Counted from the stretch's first letter, positions 12,543 to 22,389 are shown. The stretch: DNA of 64,000 nt from Avibacterium sp. 20-132 (GCF_023611925.1 NZ_CP091456.1:1240001-1304000); one strand, 5' to 3'. Numbers and translations: made by a program. The notes: generated by a model not told the origin, from the sequence alone.

Positions 12543-12926
12543 TTAACGAGTAGGACGTTTTTTCAGTTCCCACCCTTGCGTGGTTTTTATAATGCTCAGA
12601 CTTTTATCTTTTGCTGCATAGCCACCTTTTACCGCATCAAGGATCAGATTAGGCGTTGAATGCGCAGAAAAAACCTCTGCTTTACCTTGATCTTGTGCCA
12701 AAATCACATAGATAGCGAAGGTCGAATCTTCAGGATCGGTAAAGCGAAGATCGGCAATATCAAAAGGTTGAACACATTGCTGTTTTAATTCAGACCAACG
12801 ATAACCAGCAGAGGAGATACAGCCTTTTTCATCAACATCACCGCCTAAAAGTTGGCTTGCTGAATGGGCAGTACAGCCTAAGGTCAGCGTGGTACTAAAG
12901 CATAATGCAGCAAGTTTTTTCATCAT
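12543..12926 (-). CDS. Small putative lipoprotein of unknown function
   Basis: A 127-residue protein with a lipoprotein signal peptide (lipobox TLGC near residues 15-18). Two more cysteines lie in the mature part, in EKGCISSAGYRWS and LKQQCVQPF; they could form a periplasmic disulfide. I do not recognise a family with confidence. Its start overlaps the nlpD stop (TAATG), so it is translationally coupled to nlpD and probably works in the same envelope compartment. The start could be Met1 or Met2. Confidence 0.8.
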   Translation of the reverse strand: MMKKLAALCFSTTLTLGCTAHSASQLLGGDVDEKGCISSAGYRWSELKQQCVQPFDIADLRFTDPEDSTFAIYVILAQDQGKAEVFSAHSTPNLILDAVKGGYAAKDKSLSIIKTTQGWELKKRPTR

Positions 12927-14077
12927 TAACGTCTCGGTAAATAACGAATAGGATCAACAGACTTGCCTTTATAGCGAATTTCAAAATGAAGTTTCACGCT
13001 ATTTGTGCCAGAATTTCCCATTTTCGCAATTTGCTGTCCAGCTTTCACTTCTTGCTGATCTTTCACTAAAAGACTTTCATTGTGTGCATAAGCACTCAAA
13101 TAATCATCATTGTGCTTAATAATGATAAGGTTACCGTAACCGCGCAACGCATTACCTGCATATACTACGCGACCAGCCGCTGCCGCATTAACTGCCTGTC
13201 CACGTGAACCGCTAATATCAATGCCTTTATTTCCGCCATCAGCGCTAGAGAAACCTTGTACAATTTTGCCATTGGTTGGCCATTGCCAAGCCACATTTGA
13301 AGCAATTGGGGTAGAAGAAACCGGTTGAGCAACAGGCTGTGTTTTAACTGGTGCAGAAACGATTGGCGTTGATGAAGGAGTACCGACCGAAGATTTAATC
13401 GGCCCGATGATCGAACCATCAGAACCATATTGTGTACCATTTGGCCCCGGCGTGTAAGTAACTGCAGGTTGAGCAGGTTTTTCCACCGGTTTAGCCGTAC
13501 TTGGGGCAGTATTGGTCGCGACAGGGGCGGTTTCATTAGAGACTTTCAAGGTTTGTCCAACACTTAAGGTATAAGGTTCAGACATATTATTCATCGCCGC
13601 CAGTTCTTTCACATCAAGCCCACAAATATAAGCAATCAAGAACATTGTATCGCCTTTGCGAACGGTGTAAGTGTTCCCTTTATAGAACCCTTTATCAATT
13701 TTACTGTAATCAGGGGCATTGGTTTCTGGATTACGCGGAATCTCAAAGTTTTGTGAAACTTGTTTTGCTTTCGCAGTGGTATTTGCCACCGCTTTTTTGC
13801 TTTGTTGCACCGCTTGATTTACTGGTTGTGGTATTTGTGGTGCCTGTACTTGAGGTGCTTGATAAGTGGGTTGTGGCGCAACAGGTGCAGTCATTGTAGC
13901 CGGCATACTCTGTTGCTGAATTTGGGGTTCCCAAGTGCTACCAGTATTGCTATCTACCGGTTGCATCGTTCCCGGTGGCAACACACCATCGGCATTTTCT
14001 ACCGGTGCAGGTGAAGTGGATGAACAAGCTGATAATACCGCCATCGTAATAGGCAGAAGTAAAAAAGATTTTTTCAT
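12926..14077 (-). CDS. nlpD: Murein hydrolase activator NlpD (LppB-like lipoprotein)
   Basis: A 383-residue outer-membrane lipoprotein: lipobox LSAC (Cys18), a Pro/Gln-rich linker, a LysM peptidoglycan-binding domain (about 136-179, YTVRKGDTMFLIAYICGLDV) and a C-terminal LytM/M23 domain (about 270-383). The LytM domain has NKGIDIS where active endopeptidases have HxGxD, so a zinc ligand is missing; this fits NlpD as an activator of the amidase AmiC rather than an enzyme. C-terminal KLHFEIRYKGKSVDP is conserved. It is preceded by a mini-lipoprotein resembling its own N-terminus. Confidence 0.95.
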   Translation of the reverse strand: MKKSFLLLPITMAVLSACSSTSPAPVENADGVLPPGTMQPVDSNTGSTWEPQIQQQSMPATMTAPVAPQPTYQAPQVQAPQIPQPVNQAVQQSKKAVANTTAKAKQVSQNFEIPRNPETNAPDYSKIDKGFYKGNTYTVRKGDTMFLIAYICGLDVKELAAMNNMSEPYTLSVGQTLKVSNETAPVATNTAPSTAKPVEKPAQPAVTYTPGPNGTQYGSDGSIIGPIKSSVGTPSSTPIVSAPVKTQPVAQPVSSTPIASNVAWQWPTNGKIVQGFSSADGGNKGIDISGSRGQAVNAAAAGRVVYAGNALRGYGNLIIIKHNDDYLSAYAHNESLLVKDQQEVKAGQQIAKMGNSGTNSVKLHFEIRYKGKSVDPIRYLPRR

Positions 14078-14090
14078 TGGAGTTCCTCTA

Positions 14091-14279
14091 TTAATTCATT
14101 GATTCAGGCATAGGTTGTTTTTCAATAATTGGTTGCCATTGGGCATCTTCCGTTGCCCCTGTGCCAAGCACAGGTTGCATCATTCCCGGTGAAAGGGTAT
14201 GTTCATCTTGCTGTTGTGGTTCTGATGTACAAGCCCCTAGCATAAAAAAGCAAGTAATTAGGATTAAAAATTTTTTCAT
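14091..14279 (-). CDS. Mini-lipoprotein resembling the NlpD N-terminus
   Basis: A 62-residue lipoprotein from the ATG at 14279 (a GTG at 14291 is also in frame). The lipobox LGAC places the lipidated Cys at residue 17. The mature part follows the first ~60 residues of the neighbouring NlpD: SPGMMQPV (30-37) versus PPGTMQPV, then W48 versus W49 before a QP/EP..I..Q pattern, and MPESM (57-61) versus MPATM. It has no LysM or LytM domain. It lies 13 bases upstream of nlpD in the same direction. It could be a partial duplication that acts as a decoy or partner at the same outer-membrane site; no function is established. Confidence 0.75.
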   Translation of the reverse strand: MKKFLILITCFFMLGACTSEPQQQDEHTLSPGMMQPVLGTGATEDAQWQPIIEKQPMPESMN

Positions 14280-14293
14280 TTTTGACCGCACTT

Positions 14294-14893
14294 TTATTTG
14301 AATATGAAATAAATGATCACATCAAGAAGTACTACTACCCAGCCAATCCATTCAATAGATTGACGTAATTTATGCGCAAATTTCTGACCGCCCCAAGCGG
14401 CTAATTTCGCCACTAAAATAAAACGTGCAGCACGAGAAATCGTTGATGTAATTAAAAATGGTAAAAATGCCATTTGCATTACGCCCGCACAAATAGTGAA
14501 CACTTTATAGGGAATAGGGGAAAATCCAGCAATAAACACCACTAAAATTCCCCATTGTTTAAACCAAGACATCGCTGTGTCTAAGTGAGATTGATAGCCC
14601 CATTTAATAATATATTCTTGAATATAATCAAAAGCATAATAACCCAATCCATAGCCCACGACGCCACCGAGTGCAGAGGCAATCGCGGTATAAATTCCCA
14701 GCTTTAAGGCTTGTTTGGGGCGATTCATTGCCATTGGTACAAGCATCACATCAGTGGGAACAGGAAAAAAAATGGATTCGATAAAGCTGGTAAAAATCAA
14801 CCACGCCGTCGCATAGCGATGAACCGACCACTGCATCACTTTATCGTACATCGCGCCAAATATTTTCAATGGCATACCCTCAATAATTTGCAA
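14294..14893 (-). CDS. yqaA: YqaA-family (DedA-like/VTT domain) membrane protein
   Basis: A 199-residue inner-membrane protein with four or five hydrophobic segments and the DedA/VTT-type features FFPVPTDVML, GGVVGYGLGYYA and the charged FSPIPYKVFTICAGV region. The wider family is linked to lipid handling and membrane potential; YqaA's own role is not established. The start is uncertain: the track frame begins with TTG at 14893, while the ATG at 14875 has a very close GAGGG. It lies 9 bases after surE. Confidence 0.85.
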   Translation of the reverse strand: MQIIEGMPLKIFGAMYDKVMQWSVHRYATAWLIFTSFIESIFFPVPTDVMLVPMAMNRPKQALKLGIYTAIASALGGVVGYGLGYYAFDYIQEYIIKWGYQSHLDTAMSWFKQWGILVVFIAGFSPIPYKVFTICAGVMQMAFLPFLITSTISRAARFILVAKLAAWGGQKFAHKLRQSIEWIGWVVVLLDVIIYFIFK

Positions 14894-14902
14894 AGCGGAA
14901 TA

Positions 14903-15643
14903 TTATTTACTTTTTAACCAATCTTGTAAAGATTGGAGCGAATGATAAGCGGTCATATCCGCTTGAATCGGTGTAATAGACACATAGCCATTTTTCACTG
15001 CGTGAAAATCTGTGCCTTCTTGTTCATTTTCTGCTAAACCCGCAGGACCAATCCAATAAATGGCTTCACCACGGGGATCTTGTTGTTTAATGACTTCTGC
15101 TGCCGCTGCACGATAGCCCAAATGGCAGACTTTGATCCCTTTAATGTTGTCGTAAGGTAAATCAGGCACGTTAATATTCAGAATTTCACGGCTTTTTACT
15201 AACTGATTGTGCAATTTCGGTACAAGTTCACAGACAATACGCGCTGCTGTTTCATAGTGTTGGCGACCATCTAATGAAACGGCAATAGCCGGTAAACCGA
15301 GATGGCGACCTTCAAAAGCAGCCGCCACCGTCCCCGAATAAAGCACATCATCACCTAAATTCACCCCTGCATTAATACCCGATACAACAAGATCGATTTG
15401 TCCTGAAAGAAAACCGTTCAAGGCTAAATGCACACAATCAGCGGGTGTGCCATTAATGCAGTAATCACCGTTATCTAATTTCATTGGGCGTAATGGTTCT
15501 ACTAGGGTTAGCGCGCTTGAAGCGGCACTACGATTGCGGTCTGGCGCAACAATGGTAACCTGTGCAATTTTACGTAATTCGGTAGCAAGGGTTTTAATTC
15601 CCTCAGCGTGAATGCCATCATCATTTGATAATAAAATATTCAT
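14903..15643 (-). CDS. surE: 5'/3'-nucleotidase SurE
   Basis: A metal-dependent phosphatase of nucleoside monophosphates and short polyphosphates in the cytoplasm. It has 246 residues. [10 protein letters not shown] (residues 7-16) supplies the metal-binding aspartates, and [12 protein letters not shown] and [20 protein letters not shown] are signature stretches. It sits between truD and yqaA, nearly contiguous with both. Confidence 0.97.
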   Translation of the reverse strand: MNILLSNDDGIHAEGIKTLATELRKIAQVTIVAPDRNRSAASSALTLVEPLRPMKLDNGDYCINGTPADCVHLALNGFLSGQIDLVVSGINAGVNLGDDVLYSGTVAAAFEGRHLGLPAIAVSLDGRQHYETAARIVCELVPKLHNQLVKSREILNINVPDLPYDNIKGIKVCHLGYRAAAAEVIKQQDPRGEAIYWIGPAGLAENEQEGTDFHAVKNGYVSITPIQADMTAYHSLQSLQDWLKSK

Positions 15644-15651
15644 TGTATTCC

Positions 15652-16659
15652 TTATTCAATAATCTGTATTAATTCACGAATCAATGCCGTAGCATAGCAA
15701 CCTGCTGGTAAATAAAAGGTTAATTTCAATCCTTCAGGCAAAAATGCCCAATCTAAGGATTGCGGGCATATCAATAAGGGACGGCGACTTGGCTTCATTC
15801 GTTCTTTATGCATTAAGTTTAAGATCTCTTGATGTTGCTGAACAATCTCCATTTCACGCGCATTCGCTGCTTGAATATATTCTCCAACTAATGGGGCGGT
15901 TAGTAAAATATCTTGATTTTTTAACCGCACTTTTAATTGCTCAAGATCCTCTGTTTCATCCACCGTAAACCAACTGTGTGAGCCATTTAATTGCACAATA
16001 TCACCGAATAAAATAGCTTGTGTAAGTTGTTGCTGAACACGATCTGAAACCACTAAATTAAAGATTTCACTCCGTGCGGCAGATAAGTAAAAGCTTCGTT
16101 TTTTGCGATCTTTCACGTTAATTTCACCTTTTGCCCAACGCATTGCTTGTGTGAGATTATGCCCATCACGGCCAAAACGTTGTTCGGTAAAATAATTAGG
16201 AAACCCTAACTGCTTCAGATTTTCTAACCGCAGGTTTAAATCGTCAGTTTGTTGTGCGCCACGCAATAAAATCTCAAAATGGTTACCATCCAAGCTGCCT
16301 GTCCGAATTTTTCGGTTATGCCTTGTTACTTTAAGAATTTCCACGCCGTCTAAATGAAATTGACTAAAATCAGGCGTTTCTTGCCCCGCCATATGCAGAC
16401 AGAACCATTGTTCCGTAATAGCTTTGCGATCTTTTAAGCCAGCATAGCTCATATTGCGTGGCGAAATTCCCGCAAATTCAGCTAATTTTTCACCAACGAA
16501 AAGGGTATTTGCATCGGTTTTACGCACATAAAGAGCAACAAATTCCCCTTCACCAGCCATTTCATAGCCCAATTCTTCTTTCACGATAAAATCAGCACAT
16601 TCCGCTTTTAAGTGAGCCGGTTGTTCGGGGGGGTTGTATAAAAAGGCGAGTTCTTGCAT
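15652..16659 (-). CDS. truD: tRNA pseudouridine(13) synthase TruD
   Basis: Converts U13 of tRNA-Glu to pseudouridine. The catalytic-aspartate motif is [15 protein letters not shown] (about residues 72-86), and [15 protein letters not shown] is the other family signature. The 335 residues match E. coli TruD in length. It lies 3 bases after ispF and 8 before surE, in one operon. Confidence 0.97.
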   Translation of the reverse strand: MQELAFLYNPPEQPAHLKAECADFIVKEELGYEMAGEGEFVALYVRKTDANTLFVGEKLAEFAGISPRNMSYAGLKDRKAITEQWFCLHMAGQETPDFSQFHLDGVEILKVTRHNRKIRTGSLDGNHFEILLRGAQQTDDLNLRLENLKQLGFPNYFTEQRFGRDGHNLTQAMRWAKGEINVKDRKKRSFYLSAARSEIFNLVVSDRVQQQLTQAILFGDIVQLNGSHSWFTVDETEDLEQLKVRLKNQDILLTAPLVGEYIQAANAREMEIVQQHQEILNLMHKERMKPSRRPLLICPQSLDWAFLPEGLKLTFYLPAGCYATALIRELIQIIE

Positions 16660-16662
16660 AAA

Positions 16663-17139
16663 TTAAGCCTTCAATAGCAAAGCGACAGCTTCACAAGCAA
16701 TGCCTTCACCACGCCCGGTAAAACCAAGTTTTTCACTGGTAGTGGCTTTTACGTTCACCTGTTCTATTTCACAATCTAACACCTGTGCAATGGCCGCACG
16801 CATATTATCAATATATGGACGCATTTTCGGTGCTTGAGCAATAATGGTAATATCAACATTGCCGATTTTATAGCCTTTGCCCTGCACTTGACGATAAGCT
16901 GCTTGTAGCAATCCCTTGCTATCTGCCCCTTTATATTGTGGATCGGTATCTGGGAATAATTTCCCAATATCCCCTAACGCCACCGCACCGAGCAATGCAT
17001 CTGTTAATGCGTGTAATGCCACATCGCCATCGCTGTGTGCAAGCAAGCCTTTCTCATAAGGTATTGCGACACCACCAATAATAATCGGCCCAGCCCCACC
17101 AAAGGCGTGTACATCAAACCCGTGTCCAATTCGTATCAT
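16663..17139 (-). CDS. ispF: 2-C-methyl-D-erythritol 2,4-cyclodiphosphate synthase IspF
   Basis: An enzyme of the MEP isoprenoid pathway. The 158 residues include the metal ligands Asp8 and His10 in [11 protein letters not shown], the signature [18 protein letters not shown] (about residues 35-52), and the C-terminal [15 protein letters not shown]. It heads the ispF-truD-surE-yqaA unit. Confidence 0.98.
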   Translation of the reverse strand: MIRIGHGFDVHAFGGAGPIIIGGVAIPYEKGLLAHSDGDVALHALTDALLGAVALGDIGKLFPDTDPQYKGADSKGLLQAAYRQVQGKGYKIGNVDITIIAQAPKMRPYIDNMRAAIAQVLDCEIEQVNVKATTSEKLGFTGRGEGIACEAVALLLKA

Positions 17140-17303
17140 ATTCTTTCCTGATCTCTGCTGAAAAATAGTGCAAGATTATAGCATCACCCGCGTTATTCAA
17201 AAATGGCTAATTTAAGTGCGGTGGGATTTTTATCATTTTTCTTATTTACTTATCATAAAAATGCGTTACTGTATCACCACCTTGTTATGTGGAGAACCAT
17301 ACA

Positions 17304-18317
17304 ATGATGAAACACCTCTCACTGCTCCCGGGTTTATTCTTAACTATATTAATTAGCTTATTGGCAAGCTCGCTTGCGCAAACCCCCTTAGCGCTGTCGT
17401 GGCACATTAGCGCCCTGACATTAGCCATTTTGTTAGGGATTTTAGGTGGAAATACGTTTTATCATCGTATTGAATCCGTAATGAAATTGGGAGTAACCTT
17501 TGCAAAAGGAATATTATTACGTTGCGGTATTGTATTATTTGGTTTTCGTTTAACCTTGCAAGACATTAGTCAGGTTGGCTTAAATGCGTTTTTTTCTGAT
17601 TTAACGATGCTAATTTTAACTTTCTTACTGACTTGTTGGATCGGCATTAAATGGCTTAAGATTGATCGCCAAATTGTACAGCTTACCGCTTCAGGTTGCA
17701 GTATTTGTGGCGCTGCCGCCATTATGGCAACCGAGCCAATCCTAAAAGCCCCTTCTTATAAAGTGTCTGTTGCGGTGGCATTAATTGTGATTTTCGGCAC
17801 AGTGAGTATGTTCCTTTATCCGCTACTTTACCCTTACTTGCAAGCTTACTTGCCAGATCATTTATTCGGTATTTATATTGGCTCAACGGTACACGAAGTC
17901 GCACAAGTGTACGCCGCTGGGGCAAATATTACACCTCAAGTGGCAGATACCGCGGTGATTGCTAAAATGTTGCGTGTAATGATGCTCGCACCGCTTTTAC
18001 TTGCGTTGTCCTATTTTTTACGCAAAGAAAGCGGGGAGCAACAAGGTAAAATTGTGATTCCTTATTTTGCGTTATTATTTATTGGCGTAGCAATTTTTAA
18101 TTCTTTCAATGTATTACCTCCATTTATCGTAGATTTTCTGGTTCAATTAGACCGCTTTTTATTAATGATGGTGATGGCGGCATTGGGACTCACCACGCAT
18201 ATTAACTCTCTGAAACAAGCGGGAACAAAACCCTTATTATTGGGGGCAATAATTTGGATTTGGTTAATGGTGGGGGGACTTGGGATCAATCTCATTTTTG
18301 CTTATCTATTGGCATAA
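17304..18317 (+). CDS. YeiH-family (UPF0324) putative membrane exporter
   Basis: A 337-residue inner-membrane protein with about ten hydrophobic segments. Family signatures are LRCGIVLFGFRLTL, LTASGCSICGAAAIMA and GSTVHEVAQVYAAG. The UPF0324/YeiH group is annotated as putative sulfate or thiol exporters, with little direct evidence. The frame is open from a GTG at 17289; the ATG at 17304 is favoured by GGAG nine bases upstream. It ends before a paired-uptake-signal terminator. Confidence 0.9.
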   Translation: MMKHLSLLPGLFLTILISLLASSLAQTPLALSWHISALTLAILLGILGGNTFYHRIESVMKLGVTFAKGILLRCGIVLFGFRLTLQDISQVGLNAFFSDLTMLILTFLLTCWIGIKWLKIDRQIVQLTASGCSICGAAAIMATEPILKAPSYKVSVAVALIVIFGTVSMFLYPLLYPYLQAYLPDHLFGIYIGSTVHEVAQVYAAGANITPQVADTAVIAKMLRVMMLAPLLLALSYFLRKESGEQQGKIVIPYFALLFIGVAIFNSFNVLPPFIVDFLVQLDRFLLMMVMAALGLTTHINSLKQAGTKPLLLGAIIWIWLMVGGLGINLIFAYLLA

Positions 18318-18356
18318 ATCAGGTTTGCCATAAGGCTCGAAAAATATTAAGAAAAA

Positions 18357-18402
18357 GCACCGCACTTTATCCATTAAGGAAAAAGAAAGTGCGGTATTTT
18401 TT
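18357..18402 (+). terminator. Terminator made of paired uptake signals
   Basis: ACCGCACTTT (18359-18368) pairs with AAAGTGCGGT (18386-18395), followed by six T residues after an A. It ends the YeiH-type gene. Confidence 0.85.
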
Positions 18403-18462
18403 GACACAAATAGTTACGTGCGTTACTATTACGCAGTTTATTTTCTACTAATCAATTGTTTT

Positions 18463-18960
18463 ATGCCACTCTCTTTTTCGGATCAAGAAATGTTGATTCG
18501 CCAATCGGCGAAGAATAATCCTGCAATGCCAGTAGAACAAATTCTTTTGGCTCGTTTACTTTTGCATAACAGTAGCCGTTATGTGGAAAAACGAAATCAG
18601 TTGCTTAAAAAATATCAGCTCAATGATACCCTTTTTATGGCATTAGTTGTGCTATATTGCCAGCCCAGCTATGCTTTACAACCCAGTCAATTAAGTGAAA
18701 TTTTTGGTTATTCAAAAACCAATGCAACACGTATTGCTGATGAATTAGTAAAGCGTGCGTGGTTAGCACGCACGGAAGTGCAAGGGGATCGGCGTGGCTT
18801 TTTATTAACCCTTACGCCGCAAGGAATACAATTTTTAGAACAACTTTTGCCCAATCAATGGAAGCAAGTGGAGCAACTTTTTTCTGTGTTAGATGAACAA
18901 GAGCAGCAACAATTAAAAAAATTATTACTTAAACTGCTAACCAGTTTAGAAAATCTTTAA
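18463..18960 (+). CDS. MarR-family repressor of the emr efflux genes
   Basis: A 165-residue winged-helix regulator from the ATG at 18463; the frame is open from a GTG at 18418, but that extension is hydrophobic and unlike MarR proteins. The DNA-binding part includes LQPSQLSEIFGYSKTNATRI, followed by the wing VQGDRRGFLLTLTPQG. It resembles EmrR/MprA. It stops 12 bases before the emrA ATG, so it is probably the local ligand-sensing repressor of the pump genes. No convincing operator palindrome was identified. Confidence 0.85.
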   Translation: MPLSFSDQEMLIRQSAKNNPAMPVEQILLARLLLHNSSRYVEKRNQLLKKYQLNDTLFMALVVLYCQPSYALQPSQLSEIFGYSKTNATRIADELVKRAWLARTEVQGDRRGFLLTLTPQGIQFLEQLLPNQWKQVEQLFSVLDEQEQQQLKKLLLKLLTSLENL

Positions 18961-18972
18961 TAGGTGAAGTCA

Positions 18973-20142
18973 ATGACAGAACAAACTGAAAATAAAAAAC
19001 CGGTATTAAGTAAAAATGCGAAACGTAAAAAAGCACTGGGCTATTTTATTACTATACTACTTCTCATCGCGATAATTACCAGCGTTTATTGGTTTTTCTT
19101 TGTAAGAAATTATGAGGAAACAGAAGATGCTTATGTGTCAGGTAACCAAGTGATGATTTCGTCCCAAGTGAACGGCAACGTAAGCAAAATTAACGTAGAT
19201 AATATGGATTTTGTCCATACGGGTGACGTTCTTCTTGAGCTTGATGATACGGATCTCAAATTGCACTTTCAGCAAGCTCAAGATAATTTAGCCAGTAGTG
19301 TGCGTCAAATTGAGCAGTTAGGTTTTACGGTGAAGCAATTGCAATCCATTTTAGATGCAAAAAGCACCGCACTTAATAAAGCAAAAGGCGATTTACAACG
19401 CCGTGAGCAGTTAGCTAAAACAGGATCTATTGATAAGGAAACCTTACAACACGCCAAAGACGCGGTGAATATTGCACAAGCGGATCTACAAGCTACACAG
19501 AACCAATTAGCAGCGAATCAAGCCTTATTAGGGAATTTGCCGTTACGCGAGCAACCAGCGGTGAAGAATGCCGTGAGTGCCTTAACCCTCGCGTGGTTGA
19601 ATTTACAACGTAGCAAAATTGTTAGCCCTGTTGATGGCTATGTTGCACGTCGTAATGTGCAAGTGGGACAAAAAGTGGTAGTAGGTAGCCCTTTAATGGC
19701 AGTGGTATCCAATCAAACAATGTGGGTTGATGCGAATTTTAAGGAAACCCAACTGCGTAAAATGCGGATTGGTCAGCCGGTAGAATTAGTCTTCGATTTA
19801 TATGGCGATGACGTAAAATTTGATGGCACCGTGAGTGGGATAGAAATGGGAACAGGCAGTGCTTTTTCGCTTCTTCCTGCTCAAAATGCCACAGGTAACT
19901 GGATTAAAGTGGTACAGCGTGTGCCAGTGCGGATTGATTTAGATCCTGACCAAATGAAAAAATATCCATTACGGCTTGGGCTTTCTGCCACCGTGGAAGT
20001 GAATGTGGCGGATACGCGCGGTAAGGTGTTGCGCGAACCGCGTGCAAGTGAAGTATTGTATCAAACACAGGCATTAGATTATGACCTAAGTCCTGTAAAC
20101 ACATTAGCAGAACAAATTATTCAAGCTAATGCAGGTGAATAA
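18973..20142 (+). CDS. emrA: Multidrug efflux periplasmic adaptor EmrA
   Basis: A membrane-fusion protein of the HlyD family: one N-terminal transmembrane segment (about residues 24-45), then the barrel-sandwich entry RNYEETEDAYVSGNQVMI, a long coiled-coil hairpin (about 95-205), and the return segment SPVDGYVARRNVQVGQKV. The ATG at 18973 has AGGTGA six bases upstream. With EmrB and a TolC-type channel (not in this window) it should form a tripartite pump for hydrophobic toxicants. Confidence 0.94.
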   Translation: MTEQTENKKPVLSKNAKRKKALGYFITILLLIAIITSVYWFFFVRNYEETEDAYVSGNQVMISSQVNGNVSKINVDNMDFVHTGDVLLELDDTDLKLHFQQAQDNLASSVRQIEQLGFTVKQLQSILDAKSTALNKAKGDLQRREQLAKTGSIDKETLQHAKDAVNIAQADLQATQNQLAANQALLGNLPLREQPAVKNAVSALTLAWLNLQRSKIVSPVDGYVARRNVQVGQKVVVGSPLMAVVSNQTMWVDANFKETQLRKMRIGQPVELVFDLYGDDVKFDGTVSGIEMGTGSAFSLLPAQNATGNWIKVVQRVPVRIDLDPDQMKKYPLRLGLSATVEVNVADTRGKVLREPRASEVLYQTQALDYDLSPVNTLAEQIIQANAGE

Positions 20143-20143
20143 T

Positions 20144-21658
20144 ATGCAAAAACCTGTTCAAGGTGCCGCACTGGCAGTAATGACGATTGCCCTTTCCCTT
20201 GCCACCTTTATGCAAGTGTTAGATTCGACCATTGCCAATGTGGCAATCCCGACGATTGCAGGCGATCTGGGGGCATCGTTTAGTCAAGGTACTTGGGTCA
20301 TTACTTCCTTTGGGGTTGCAAATGCCGTTTCAATTCCCATTACAGGCTGGCTAGCAAAACGTTTTGGCGAAGTGCGCTTGTTTTTAATTGCTACTGGCTT
20401 ATTTGTGCTTGCTTCTTGGCTATGTGGTATTTCTCATAGTTTAGAAATGTTGATCTTATGCCGTATTTTTCAAGGACTTGCGGCAGGGCCAATTATCCCA
20501 CTTTCGCAAAGTTTATTACTGAACAACTATCCCCCGCAAAAACGCAGTATGGCATTAGCATTCTGGTCAATGACGGTGGTTGTTGCACCTATTTTTGGTC
20601 CAATTTTAGGTGGTTGGATTAGTGATAATCTGCACTGGGGGTGGATTTTCTTTATTAACGTGCCGATTGGATTGTGTGTCATTTTTCTAAGTTGGAAAAT
20701 TTTAGCTAAGCGAGAAACCAAAACTTATCAGCAGCCTATTGATATGATGGGATTAATTTTGCTTGTCATCGGCGTGGGTTGTTTACAATTAATGCTTGAC
20801 CAAGGGCGCGAGCAAGATTGGTTTAATTCTACTGAAATTGTCGTGCTTACTGTGATTTCTGCCATTGCATTAATTGCCTTAATTATTTGGGAATTGACTG
20901 AGGATAACCCTGTTGTGGATATTTCCTTATTTAAATCACGTAATTTTAGTGTGGGCTGCTTGTGTACTAGCCTTGCATTTTTGATTTATCTTGGTTCAGT
21001 CGTCCTAATTCCGCTTTTATTACAACAAGTTTATGGCTATACCGCCACTTGGGCAGGGCTTGCCGCCGCCCCAGTAGGATTATTCCCCATTCTACTTTCG
21101 CCTATTATTGGACGTTTTGGCTATAAAATTGATATGCGAATTTTAGTTACGATCAGTTTTATGGTGTATGCCTTAACTTTCCATTGGCGTGCCGTTACTT
21201 TTGAGCCTTCAATGACCTTTGCTGATGTAGCATTACCACAACTTATCCAAGGAATTGCTGTGGCTTGCTTTTTTATGCCACTCACCACCATTACCTTATC
21301 GGGTTTACCCGCAGAAAAAATGGCATCAGCCTCGAGCTTGTTTAATTTTTTACGAACCCTTGCAGGTTCAATTGGTACTTCGCTGACCACTTTCTTATGG
21401 TATAACCGTGAGGCAATACATCACACGCAATTTACAGAAGCGATCAATCCTTATAATCTCAACGCCCAAGCTTATTACAACACAATGGCAGAGCTAGGTT
21501 TGAGCGAAACGCAAACCTCAATGTCTCTCGCAAGAACCATCACCGCGCAAGGATTTATTATTGGCGCAAATGAGATTTTCTGGTTGTCTGCGATAATGTT
21601 TATGTTGCTTTTTATCGTGGTGTGGTTTGCCAATCCGCCGTTTGGTAATAAGCATTAG
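20144..21658 (+). CDS. emrB: Multidrug efflux MFS transporter EmrB (DHA2, 14-TM)
   Basis: A 504-residue inner-membrane proton antiporter with about 14 hydrophobic segments. Motifs include LDSTIANVAIPTIAGDLGAS (TM1, DHA2 signature), TGWLAKRFGEVRLFL (motif A) and GPILGGWISDNLHWGWIFFI (motif C region). The ATG at 20144 lies one base after the emrA stop, with GGTGAAT as ribosome site; an in-frame ATG at 20129 lies within emrA. Confidence 0.94.
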   Translation: MQKPVQGAALAVMTIALSLATFMQVLDSTIANVAIPTIAGDLGASFSQGTWVITSFGVANAVSIPITGWLAKRFGEVRLFLIATGLFVLASWLCGISHSLEMLILCRIFQGLAAGPIIPLSQSLLLNNYPPQKRSMALAFWSMTVVVAPIFGPILGGWISDNLHWGWIFFINVPIGLCVIFLSWKILAKRETKTYQQPIDMMGLILLVIGVGCLQLMLDQGREQDWFNSTEIVVLTVISAIALIALIIWELTEDNPVVDISLFKSRNFSVGCLCTSLAFLIYLGSVVLIPLLLQQVYGYTATWAGLAAAPVGLFPILLSPIIGRFGYKIDMRILVTISFMVYALTFHWRAVTFEPSMTFADVALPQLIQGIAVACFFMPLTTITLSGLPAEKMASASSLFNFLRTLAGSIGTSLTTFLWYNREAIHHTQFTEAINPYNLNAQAYYNTMAELGLSETQTSMSLARTITAQGFIIGANEIFWLSAIMFMLLFIVVWFANPPFGNKH

Positions 21659-21677
21659 TAAAGCAATAGAAAGAGTA

Positions 21678-21718
21678 AGAGCGGTGGAAAATTCAGCATT
21701 TTTACACCGCTCTTTTCT
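21678..21718. terminator. Bidirectional terminator between emrB and crp
   Basis: AAGAGCGGTG (21677-21686) pairs with CACCGCTCTT (21705-21714), with T-rich runs on both strands. The two genes converge here. Confidence 0.85.
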
Positions 21719-21731
21719 TTGATGGAGATTT

Positions 21732-22367
21732 TTATCTGGAGTGATAAACCACAATCGTTTTGCCGTGAGCTGAAATAAGATGTTGGTCTTCCAGCATTTT
21801 TAAAATTCGCCCAACGGTTTCACGGGAACAGCCGACCATTTGACCAATTTCTTGGCGAGTAATTTTGATCTGCATTCCTTCTGGGTGAGTCATTGCATCT
21901 GGCATTTTAGCGAGGTTTAGCAAGGTTTGTGCAATACGCCCTGCCACATCAAGGAAAGCAAGATTGCGAACTTGTCTTGAGGTATTTTGTAAACGACGAG
22001 CAAGCTGACCAGATAAATACATTAAAATTTCAGGATTTACTTGGATGAGCTGGCGGAATTTCTTGTAAGAAATTTCTGCCACTTCACACGTCATTTTTGT
22101 TTTTACCCAAGCTGAACGTTCTTGACCTTCTTCAAATAATCCCGCTTCGCCAAAGAAATCGCCTTGATTTAGGTAAGTAAGGATCATCTCTTTACCATCT
22201 TCATCTTTGACTAAAATAGCCACAGAGCCTTTGATGAGATAATAAAGCGTTTCTGCTTTTTCACCCGCGTGAATAATTGAACTTTTGGTTGGATATTTAT
22301 GGATATGGCAATGAGATAAAAACCATTCTAAGGTTGGATCCATTGGCGGAGTATGTTGTTCTTGCAC
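21732..22367 (-). CDS. crp: cAMP receptor protein CRP
   Basis: The global cAMP-responsive activator, 211 residues. It is very close to E. coli [20 protein letters not shown] near the start, the cAMP-binding [17 protein letters not shown], the dimer helix, and the [23 protein letters not shown] near residues 170-189. Pasteurellaceae CRP also governs competence and sugar use. Consensus CRP sites occur in the gal-mgl region of this same window (35309-35324 and weaker ones). It precedes no obvious partner; yheU lies upstream on the same strand. Confidence 0.98.
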   Translation of the reverse strand: MQEQHTPPMDPTLEWFLSHCHIHKYPTKSSIIHAGEKAETLYYLIKGSVAILVKDEDGKEMILTYLNQGDFFGEAGLFEEGQERSAWVKTKMTCEVAEISYKKFRQLIQVNPEILMYLSGQLARRLQNTSRQVRNLAFLDVAGRIAQTLLNLAKMPDAMTHPEGMQIKITRQEIGQMVGCSRETVGRILKMLEDQHLISAHGKTIVVYHSR

Positions 22368-22389
22368 GGTGTCCTCCTACATTTATCAT

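Noticed and set aside
13165..14014. Several ORFs of 60-123 residues overlapping nlpD in other frames
   Set aside because: They arise from the Pro/Gln/Thr-rich composition of the NlpD linker; none has a domain or ribosome site.
18418..18462. N-terminal extension of the MarR protein from GTG
   Set aside because: The added residues are hydrophobic and not found in MarR proteins; MPLSFSD at 18463 fits the family better.
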